DNA of 15,465 nt. It comes from Nitrospirota bacterium (GTDB lineage: Bacteria > Nitrospirota_A > Leptospirillia > Leptospirillales > Leptospirillaceae). The stretch covers positions 1-15,465 of the forward strand of contig JAKCCY010000060.1 of NCBI GenBank assembly GCA_021838765.1. Direction: 5' to 3'. Within the stretch, counting starts at the first letter, position 1; each line of letters starts with the position of its first letter. Shown here in pieces: positions 1 to 5,091 of this stretch. A program made the position numbers and the translations under genes. A model generated the notes under the pieces. The model was given only the letters and a program-made list of their open reading frames with translations. It ran no database searches and was not told the origin of the DNA.

Positions 1-1
1 C

Positions 2-601
2 GCTAATTGGCTCTGCAGTGCCAATACGACGTGTGGAAACTCCGGGACAACACCCAATACACTTAGCGCAACAGGGAAATTTACGCTGGACTCTTATACA
101 AGCACTGGGCTCACACTCTCCGCCACCATCAAGAACACCACATCCTCAAGCTTTCAGGCGGCCTTGATGTCGATCGGAATTTCAGCCCCCGCTCTTACCC
201 CCTCCTGGGGCACCGCCGGTTCGGTCTTCACAAGAATTGGTTCTGGAGGTGGAGGCAACTTTCCTGGCGGGTTTAAAAACATCAATTCATGCATTTATTC
301 TGGGAGCAAGTGCAGTGGGACAAATATCAAGAATGGGCTTGGTGATGGGAACGCAAACACAAATCCACTCTCTACAGACTCTTTCAAATTCATCCTGGCT
401 TCAAACTCCGGAACCATCGGATCGTCAGTCACTCTTTCCGACTTCGCCGTCAAGTTTCAAACATCTGCCGGCTCGTATGAATTTGGTGACGGACTGGGCC
501 CTTCCCCGACTCCGGAACCCGCCTCTTTCTGGCTTCTCGGATCGGCCCTGCTTTTCATGATCGGCATTCATCTTCGAAAAGGAATGCCGAAAAAGGCCTG
601 A
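2..601 (+). CDS. PEP-CTERM sorting-domain protein, 3' part
   Basis: The reading frame is open from the first bases of the window to the TGA at 599-601, so this is the C-terminal 199 residues of a longer exported protein whose start lies outside. The visible part is rich in Ser, Thr, Gly and Asn, as expected of a beta-rich surface protein. The C-terminus is a typical PEP-CTERM tripartite signal: the motif Thr-Pro-Glu-Pro-Ala (PEP at 512-520), a hydrophobic helix of about 17 residues, then a short basic tail (LRKGMPKK). In this family an exosortase recognises the signal and processes the protein at the inner membrane for export to the surface or exopolysaccharide. No exosortase is in the window. 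A TTG at 164 could serve as an internal start but has no support, because coding character continues upstream. The sorting signal is clear; the function of the body is unknown. Confidence 0.85.
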   Translation, partial: ANWLCSANTTCGNSGTTPNTLSATGKFTLDSYTSTGLTLSATIKNTTSSSFQAALMSIGISAPALTPSWGTAGSVFTRIGSGGGGNFPGGFKNINSCIYSGSKCSGTNIKNGLGDGNANTNPLSTDSFKFILASNSGTIGSSVTLSDFAVKFQTSAGSYEFGDGLGPSPTPEPASFWLLGSALLFMIGIHLRKGMPKKA

Positions 602-628
602 TCAAAAAAGACACTCGATCCCCCTTCC

Positions 629-657
629 AGAAGGCCAGGGCAACTTGGCCTTCTTTT
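629..657 (+). terminator. Intrinsic terminator after the PEP-CTERM gene
   Basis: AGAAGGCCA (629-637) and TGGCCTTCT (646-654) form a perfect 9-bp stem with an 8-nt loop. The stem runs into TTTT at 654-657. It lies 28 bp after the stop codon and separates this gene from the lipase. Confidence 0.8.
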
Positions 658-750
658 GATTTGCCCTCCCTGCTTTGTGCCCCCTGCAATCCTGATTTCA
701 AACCATCCCATCGACAAAAGATCGTCCGGCATGTTTTATTGGTGGAGCAG

Positions 751-764
751 TGTGTTTCAACACA
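751..764. promoter_or_regulatory. Dyad upstream of the patatin gene (possible operator)
   Basis: TGTGTT-TC-AACACA is a 6-bp inverted repeat with a 2-nt centre, too tight for an RNA hairpin but well formed as a protein-binding dyad. It directly abuts TTGTCG (765-770), which could be a weak -35 element; no good -10 follows. Regulator unknown. The rest of 602-836 shows no other signal. Confidence 0.25.
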
Positions 765-818
765 TTGTCGGCATTCTGGATTTTGAGAGTTATCGGAATT
801 TGCGGGGGAGTCAAAGCT

Positions 819-826
819 AAAAGGAG
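819..826 (+). promoter_or_regulatory. Ribosome binding site deciding the patatin start
   Basis: AAAAGGAG lies 10 nt before GTG 837. The upstream in-frame GTG at 750 has only a GGTGGAG two nt away, which is too close. The 837 start also puts a normal signal peptide at the N-terminus. Confidence 0.6.
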
Positions 827-836
827 CCCGTTAAAG

Positions 837-1988
837 GTGATTCATCAAACATGTTCCTTTTCCAAAAATCTTCTCACCATTTTTCTGATTGGAGTTTTTC
901 TCGGCTTCCCCTTAAAAAACACTGTATTGGGCCATGAAAATACAAATCAGGAGAACCCTCTTCCGGCTCCTTATGATTTCAATCCGTGCATCCGGATTCT
1001 GTCGATTGACGGAGGAGGTGTCAGGGGGATCATCCCCGCAAGCATTCTTGAACGGATCGAACGGAAAACCGGGCAACCCATAAGCCGTCTGTTCGACTTC
1101 ATTTCAGGAACTTCAACCGGAGCGGTGATCTCCCTCGCACTGACAAAACCCGCACAGGACCACCCTGATGCTCCCCTGTTCTCATCAAGAGATCTGGTCG
1201 GATTCTATGAACGTGACAGCAAGCTCCTCTTCCCCCCGAAATCCCCCGTGAAAGACAAAGGGTTCTTCATGAAGCAAACGAGATACTCACCGGATCCGCC
1301 ACTTCGCCTCTTCGATCAGACATTTGGAAAAACCGGACTTGGAAGCTCGATCGTCCCGGTCCTTATCCCGACCTACAACATAAAAGAGAAAAAACCGTTT
1401 TTTTTTAAAAGCTGGACAAAAGACACCCAAAGCTACCGAATGAGCGAGGTCGCCGGAGCGGCAGTCGCCGCCCCGGGATATTTTCCGCCTGCAAGGCTTC
1501 CCGTCCACGGAAAACATTCCGGCAAAAAAGGGGCACTCGTTCTTGTCGACGGAGGAGTCTTTGCCAATAACCCGACGCAATATGCCCTTGAAAACTCCTA
1601 TCAGGTCGGAAATATCCGGAAAGGCCTTTTCATTCTCTCTCTCGGCACAGGAAAAGTCTCACCAGGACAAGCGGGAAAAGATGCCTTTCACTGGGAGGAG
1701 GCACGATGGCCAACCGCACTGGGAAAAGCCCTCTTTGCAGATCCGCCCGGCTCTTCTCAAAAGACAGGTCCCCAGGTCATGCTCAGGATTGAACCTGTCA
1801 TCCCGGCAGAAAACGCCGCGATGGACAACGCCGCTCCGCAAAACATCATGGATCTGAGAACTATTGCTGAACATACGATCACAGGTGGCAGAAAAGACTT
1901 CAGGAGGATCGTCCGGATCCTCCTGAAGCCACGCCCGGCAGGCTGTTTCAGGGAAGGAAACACGCTTTCTCAGGATCCTGGCTTCTGA
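837..1988 (+). CDS. Secreted patatin-like phospholipase/acyl hydrolase
   Basis: Patatin-family lipid acyl hydrolase of 383 residues from GTG 837. The catalytic framework is complete: the oxyanion-hole motif DGGGVRG (58-64), the nucleophile elbow G-T-S-T-G with Ser93, and the dyad aspartate Asp238 in DGG followed by the usual FANNP. Residues 1-35 look like a signal peptide (SKN, then the hydrophobic run LLTIFLIGVFLGF), so the enzyme probably acts in the periplasm, outer membrane or outside, on membrane phospholipids or other acyl esters. It is transcribed alone between a terminator upstream and a convergent aldolase gene with which it shares its last 19 bp. An upstream in-frame GTG at 750 would add 29 residues but lacks a usable ribosome binding site and buries the signal peptide. 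The substrate cannot be told from sequence. The family call is firm; start and export are inferences. Confidence 0.88.
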   Translation: MIHQTCSFSKNLLTIFLIGVFLGFPLKNTVLGHENTNQENPLPAPYDFNPCIRILSIDGGGVRGIIPASILERIERKTGQPISRLFDFISGTSTGAVISLALTKPAQDHPDAPLFSSRDLVGFYERDSKLLFPPKSPVKDKGFFMKQTRYSPDPPLRLFDQTFGKTGLGSSIVPVLIPTYNIKEKKPFFFKSWTKDTQSYRMSEVAGAAVAAPGYFPPARLPVHGKHSGKKGALVLVDGGVFANNPTQYALENSYQVGNIRKGLFILSLGTGKVSPGQAGKDAFHWEEARWPTALGKALFADPPGSSQKTGPQVMLRIEPVIPAENAAMDNAAPQNIMDLRTIAEHTITGGRKDFRRIVRILLKPRPAGCFREGNTLSQDPGF

Positions 1989-2899
1989 CCTCCATGGTAA
2001 AGATCCAGAGCTTGCTCAACGGATTGATCCAGGACAGAAATCGAATGAATCGCCCGGCAAAAACGAACCGCTTCCTCGAATGAACGCTGGTGAACATTTC
2101 GTCCCGTGGCGCACCCGGAGGTTCCACCGAGATGAATCTGGTCATAAAGACGTTTCAGAAAATCGGGAACGCTGGTCTCGGCCCCCCCTGCGCAAACGAC
2201 CTGGGAGCGTCCGGCAGCAGCAACAGCTTCTTTCAGAAGAGATCCATCCATTCGGCCGGACTGGTCAACAGGTGGATTGACCTTGATAAAATCCGCACCC
2301 AGGCAAGCCCCGACACCCGCGCCACCGGCGATCAGATGGGAGTCGTTTTCATGACCGACAGCTCTGCCCCTGGGGTAAACCCACAAAACAAAAACCAGAC
2401 CCATCTGGTGCGCCTCAAAAATCAGCCTTGAAGCCTCGGTCAGCATCGCGGGCTCATATTCGCTCCCCGGATAAAGAGTATAACCGAGAGCCACAACCCG
2501 AACGCCCGAGTGGCGAACAAAATGCTCGACCTGGGATGTTTCCTGCCATTGGAGGCTTACCGGATCCTTCTGGTCTTTTTTGACGAGATGCGTTTTGGAG
2601 TTCAGCTTGATCAGGTAAGGAACATCCCGATAATCCATCGCGTACCGGGCAATGAGCCCCATCTGCCCGGCAAAGCAGCCGACAGGAGCGCTTGCAGCAA
2701 TTTCAAAAAGATGTTCCGGGGAAGCATCATCGGGCGCAACGGCCGCTCCGACAAAGTCGTCATTCATGTGCTCAACCTTCTGGTCGCCCGCCATCAAAAA
2801 AAGGCGACCGGTCTCTTTCGTCATCAGCCTGTAATTTTCTTCATAACGCCTTCTGGCTGCGCCTCTCGGCACATCGAGGGGAATAGAAAACTTGATCAT
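1970..2899 (-). CDS. Class I fructose-bisphosphate aldolase, DeoC/LacD (archaeal-type) family
   Basis: A 309-residue TIM-barrel aldolase that forms a Schiff base and needs no metal. It should interconvert fructose 1,6-bisphosphate with glyceraldehyde 3-phosphate and dihydroxyacetone phosphate, in the cytoplasm. Visible marks: GDQKVEH near the end of strand 1 (38-44), WVYPRGRAV (173-181) with the conserved Tyr175, the Schiff-base Lys206 in GADFIKVNPP, and two Gly-rich phosphate-binding segments, CAGGAE (236-241) and GGTSGCATGRN (258-268). ATG 2897-2899 is preceded by an excellent AAGGAGG five nt away. It is divergent from the PorE-like genes and overlaps the lipase gene by 19 bp at the 3' end, with no room for a terminator. 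In an autotroph that makes pyruvate from CO2 the gluconeogenic direction is expected. Related barrel enzymes (LsrF, the ADH synthase of archaeal aromatic biosynthesis) are alternatives, but less likely. Confidence 0.82.
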   Translation of the reverse strand: MIKFSIPLDVPRGAARRRYEENYRLMTKETGRLFLMAGDQKVEHMNDDFVGAAVAPDDASPEHLFEIAASAPVGCFAGQMGLIARYAMDYRDVPYLIKLNSKTHLVKKDQKDPVSLQWQETSQVEHFVRHSGVRVVALGYTLYPGSEYEPAMLTEASRLIFEAHQMGLVFVLWVYPRGRAVGHENDSHLIAGGAGVGACLGADFIKVNPPVDQSGRMDGSLLKEAVAAAGRSQVVCAGGAETSVPDFLKRLYDQIHLGGTSGCATGRNVHQRSFEEAVRFCRAIHSISVLDQSVEQALDLYHGGQKPGS

Positions 2900-3001
2900 G
2901 AAAACCTCCTTCTCCTGTTATTGGGCAGACAGTCCCGGGAAAAGATCCTCCCCCTCCAGAGTACCACCTCCTCGAAAGATTACCCAACACGATTTTCGAC
3001 G

Positions 3002-3024
3002 GGAAAGTCTTCTCCAGACTTTTC
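3002..3024. repeat. Small perfect hairpin in the aldolase/porE intergenic region
   Basis: GGAAAGTCT (3002-3010) and AGACTTTTC (3016-3024) pair over 9 bp, including one G-U, around the 5-nt loop TCTCC. No T-run follows on either strand, so it is not a standard terminator. It could sit in the leader of the aldolase mRNA, whose promoter I could not find. Confidence 0.4.
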
Positions 3025-3071
3025 ACATTTGGAGCCTGGCCCGCATTGCTCGATCAGACACCCGCGTTTGA

Positions 3072-3138
3072 CGGGGCAGGAAGAAGCATGTCATAGTCGC
3101 CGGACGGCGCTCTTTCCCAATTCATTTTTCCTGCCCCG
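3072..3138. repeat. 14-bp-arm inverted repeat with nested hairpin
   Basis: CGGGGCAGGAAGAA (3072-3085) is complementary to TTTTTCCTGCCCCG (3125-3138) with a single G-U. The 39-nt interior holds a second small stem, CGCC-GGAC-GGCG. Neither side has a T-run. The element lies between the divergent aldolase and PorE-like genes and could be a structured leader of the minus-strand transcript or a small non-coding element. Nothing coding was recognised in 2900-3383. Confidence 0.5.
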
Positions 3139-3244
3139 GAACAATCGAAATCCCCGAGAAGAGGCACCGAGGGATGAAATGGCGAGCCTTCCAGGAACGA
3201 CAGAAACATGGACTGCTATCGCAGCATTTCCCTGTCCATCCAGT

Positions 3245-3274
3245 TTGACAAAATAACCCTTGGTCAAATATAAT
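3245..3274 (+). promoter_or_regulatory. Consensus sigma70-type promoter of the PorE-like genes
   Basis: TTGACA (3245-3250), an 18-bp spacer, then TATAAT (3269-3274): both hexamers match the consensus perfectly. Transcription would start near 3281, giving a leader of about 100 nt before GTG 3384. This is the strongest promoter visible in the window and suggests high constitutive expression. Confidence 0.85.
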
Positions 3275-3328
3275 TACAGGACGTAAAGATCTGAAAAAAC
3301 GTCACCATTTTCCGTTGTCTCCGATGGA

Positions 3329-3352
3329 ATGATTGCCGCCGGCATCAATCAT
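3329..3352. promoter_or_regulatory. Palindrome in the leader of the first PorE-like gene
   Basis: ATGATTG (3329-3335) and CAATCAT (3346-3352) are a perfect 7-bp inverted repeat around a 10-nt GC-rich centre containing GCCGGC. It lies some 50 nt after the predicted transcription start and 31 nt before the start codon. It could be an operator acting as a roadblock or an mRNA-stabilising stem; sequence alone does not decide. Confidence 0.35.
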
Positions 3353-3383
3353 ACGGGGAACTCTTATCTGTTAAGGAGAATCT

Positions 3384-3965
3384 GTGTCTCAATATCGCGT
3401 AGCAGTAGGTCCAGAAGCATTTCTTCCTCCGTCCGCCGCCATGATGGGAATTTCTCTTCCCGATCCGGGCGAAGGGCATATCGAAGGCGTTCTTGTTCCG
3501 GAAATCCAGGCTATTGAAGAAGCTGCCCGAATACTCTCAAAAGCCAAGGTTCCAACCTTTTTCCCGGGACCTCTGGTTCTCTGGAAATGGAATGAAAAAT
3601 CCGCAAAGATGGCCAAGGTCATCAAAAGGGCTTCCGTCGAAGGGGGCATCAATATCATCCCCATGACGGACTACCGCCCCAAGTATCCCAAAATCGATCC
3701 CGAGACAGAAATCAACCCGAACCATCCCAATCTCACCATTTGGCACAACAAGATTGATGCGTGTCTGTTTGTTGGCGTTCACTGCCATCAGGCCAATCTG
3801 GCGCTCAAGATCATTCGCGGCGGAACAGATTGCTACACGATGGCCTTCTGCTCTTTTTCCGGCCATGAAGATGCCAATCTGTCCGTAAGGGATACATCCC
3901 CAGAAACATTTGAGCTTTTGACAGACTTTCTCATCAAGATGAAATCCAACTCAAAAGGGTTCTAA
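3384..3965 (+). CDS. PorE-like small subunit of pyruvate:ferredoxin oxidoreductase system, copy 1
   Basis: A 193-residue soluble protein. I recognise it as the small subunit family found with the five-subunit pyruvate:ferredoxin oxidoreductase of Hydrogenobacter (PorE) and Nitrospira; databases often carry it under the name carbon monoxide dehydrogenase beta subunit family. The parent enzyme joins acetyl-CoA and CO2 to pyruvate in the reductive TCA cycle. Its own role is not established. Conserved blocks shared with the next gene: FLPP (13-16), PGPLVLW (61-67), GGINIIPM, DYRPKYPKIDPE, INPNHPNLTIWHNKID, VHCH (132-135), GHEDANLSVRD (160-170). It has exactly four cysteines (127, 134, 150, 156), all invariant between the copies, with His133 and His135 beside Cys134: a candidate metal or cluster site. 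No transmembrane segment or signal peptide. GTG 3384 follows AAGGAG at five nt and aligns exactly with the start of copy 2. The Por catalytic subunits are not in the window. Confidence 0.65.
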   Translation: MSQYRVAVGPEAFLPPSAAMMGISLPDPGEGHIEGVLVPEIQAIEEAARILSKAKVPTFFPGPLVLWKWNEKSAKMAKVIKRASVEGGINIIPMTDYRPKYPKIDPETEINPNHPNLTIWHNKIDACLFVGVHCHQANLALKIIRGGTDCYTMAFCSFSGHEDANLSVRDTSPETFELLTDFLIKMKSNSKGF

Positions 3966-3998
3966 AAAAAGACCCTTCTGACAGTAAAACCATATTGC

Positions 3999-4038
3999 CC
4001 AAAATGAGGAGCGCCTTTGTGGAGCTGCCTCATTTTGG
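3999..4038 (+). other. Long hairpin between the two PorE-like genes
   Basis: CCAAAATGAGG (3999-4009) pairs perfectly with CCTCATTTTGG (4028-4038); inside, AGCGCC and GGAGCT extend the stem with one mismatch and a bulge around TTTGT. No T-run follows, so it is more likely an mRNA-stabilising or processing structure between cotranscribed genes than a terminator. The only promoter hint between the genes is CATAAT at 4083-4088, without a -35. Confidence 0.5.
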
Positions 4039-4143
4039 CGATAAGGCAGAGGAATTCGGGAACTGGGTCTCCATCCCGGATTCATAATTCAGAGTGCGCG
4101 GTCCTTGGCCGCCGATGTTCTTTTTCATTAATCATCGTTTCAC

Positions 4144-4151
4144 AAAAGGAG
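4144..4151 (+). promoter_or_regulatory. Ribosome binding site deciding the start of PorE-like copy 2
   Basis: AAAAGGAG five nt before GTG 4157. The upstream in-frame ATG at 4094 would add 21 residues unlike anything in copy 1, so 4157 is preferred. Confidence 0.75.
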
Positions 4152-4156
4152 TGAAA

Positions 4157-4738
4157 GTGAATCCTTACAAAGTCATGAGGGGTCCGGAAGGATTCTTGCC
4201 TCCGGCAGCAGCATTGGCCGGAAACATACTCCCCGAGCCCGGCTTCGGTCATATCGAAGGCAAGATCGTCAACGAGGACCAGGCTGTCGAAGAAGCCGCA
4301 AGAATGTTTGTTGGCGCCAAAGTTCCGACCATTTTCCCTGGACCACTCGTCCTGTGGGGATGGAACGAGAAAGCCATCAAGACGGCTGAAGCTGTCGAAC
4401 GGCTTTCTATCGCAGGTGGAATCAACATCATCCCGATGCCGGACTATCGCCCGAAGTACCCGAAAATCGATCCCGAGGCGGAAATCAATCCCAATCATCC
4501 GAACCTCACCATTTGGCATAACAAGATCGATGTTTGCATGTTCATCGGTGTTCACTGCCATTATGCCAATCTTTCCCTCAAGATCATTCGCGGCGGAACG
4601 GCCTGTTTCACAATGGCCTTCTGTGCAGAGGCCGGCCATGAAGACGCCAACCTCAGCGTCAGGGACATGTCCCCCGCAAAGCTCGACAAAGTGACTGAAA
4701 TCGTCAAAAAGCTCAAAACGAATTCGAAAGGTTTCTGA
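4157..4738 (+). CDS. PorE-like small subunit of pyruvate:ferredoxin oxidoreductase system, copy 2
   Basis: Paralog of the preceding gene: also 193 residues, alignable without gaps, about 134 of 193 positions identical by hand count. The four cysteines (127, 134, 150, 156), the His-Cys-His at 133-135 and the GHEDANLSVRD block are unchanged. The differences cluster at 17-41, 70-87 and 171-187, which suggests surfaces that differ between partner enzymes, for example pyruvate versus 2-oxoglutarate oxidoreductase. That is inference. The GTG start and a strong ribosome binding site match copy 1. The gene probably shares the transcript from the promoter at 3245-3274 and is closed by the terminator at 4748-4790. 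Confidence 0.65.
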   Translation: MNPYKVMRGPEGFLPPAAALAGNILPEPGFGHIEGKIVNEDQAVEEAARMFVGAKVPTIFPGPLVLWGWNEKAIKTAEAVERLSIAGGINIIPMPDYRPKYPKIDPEAEINPNHPNLTIWHNKIDVCMFIGVHCHYANLSLKIIRGGTACFTMAFCAEAGHEDANLSVRDMSPAKLDKVTEIVKKLKTNSKGF

Positions 4739-4747
4739 ACAATTCTC

Positions 4748-4790
4748 CGGAGGGCCATTCCGGAAACGGCTAGGCCCTCCGAAGTTGTTT
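4748..4790 (+). terminator. Intrinsic terminator with GAAA tetraloop after PorE-like copy 2
   Basis: CGGAGGGCC (4748-4756) pairs with GGCCCTCCG (4773-4781). The apex is CCG-GAAA-CGG, a GNRA tetraloop, above a 3x3 internal loop. AACAA before the stem and TTGTT after it can extend pairing, and the tail is TTGTTT. It starts 9 bp past the stop and insulates the DAB operon from upstream transcription. Confidence 0.8.
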
Positions 4791-4947
4791 GACATGCAAG
4801 CAGAAAGAACCGCTCTCTTTGTCTGCACCACATTCCATTCCGGATGTTTTACCCAAGCCTGTCTTCTCACCAGCCAATCGGTCACTATTTCCTGTCGGGA
4901 CTTTTCTTCCCTACAAAAACGGGGCAGACATACAAAAACAAACATCT

Positions 4948-4977
4948 TTGACAGATCTCCTGGCGAGCTGGGATAAT
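4948..4977 (+). promoter_or_regulatory. Promoter of the DAB operon
   Basis: TTGACA (4948-4953), an 18-bp spacer and GATAAT (4972-4977), five of six matches at -10. The same 18-bp spacing is seen at the other two promoters called here. The expected start near 4984 leaves a leader of about 100 nt. The rest of 4791-4947 holds only a lone TTGACA (4789-4794) without a -10, and no regulator gene is adjacent. Confidence 0.75.
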
Positions 4978-5052
4978 GAGGCACGATTCAAGCCAGAAAC
5001 CTGATCTTTCACCGGTTCCAGAACGAGCCCCCTTGAAGAAACGGATTTTTTC

Positions 5053-5091
5053 ATGACCCTGACAATCAACATCACTCCTTCTGCAACATGA
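5053..5091 (+). other. Possible 12-codon leader ORF coupled to dabB
   Basis: ATG 5053 opens a 12-codon frame whose TGA (5089-5091) overlaps the dabB start as ATGA. dabB has no purine-rich ribosome binding site of its own, so translational coupling or leader-dependent initiation is possible. The mini-ORF also lacks a clear binding site, so this is weak. Confidence 0.2.

Noticed and set aside
2510..3256. 248-codon plus-strand frame over the aldolase start and the intergenic region
   Set aside because: The first half is antisense to the aldolase, the second half is low-complexity in character, and no domain or ribosome binding site is seen.
4083..4088. CATAAT as a -10 element for PorE-like copy 2
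   Set aside because: No -35 at 16-18 bp and no extended -10; kept only as a weak remark.
3384..4738. Carbon monoxide dehydrogenase as a literal function for the two small proteins
   Set aside because: They are far too small and lack the ligand sets of Ni-Fe or Mo-type CO dehydrogenases; the database-style name reflects weak family naming.
4789..4794. TTGACA immediately after the PorE-like copy 2 terminator
   Set aside because: No -10-like hexamer at 16-19 bp; the 4948-4977 pair is far better.
4082..4984. 300-codon open frame on the minus strand across PorE-like copy 2
   Set aside because: It is the antisense of a gene with clear homology and a strong ribosome binding site; the translated sequence has no recognisable domain and the frame crosses a terminator and a promoter.
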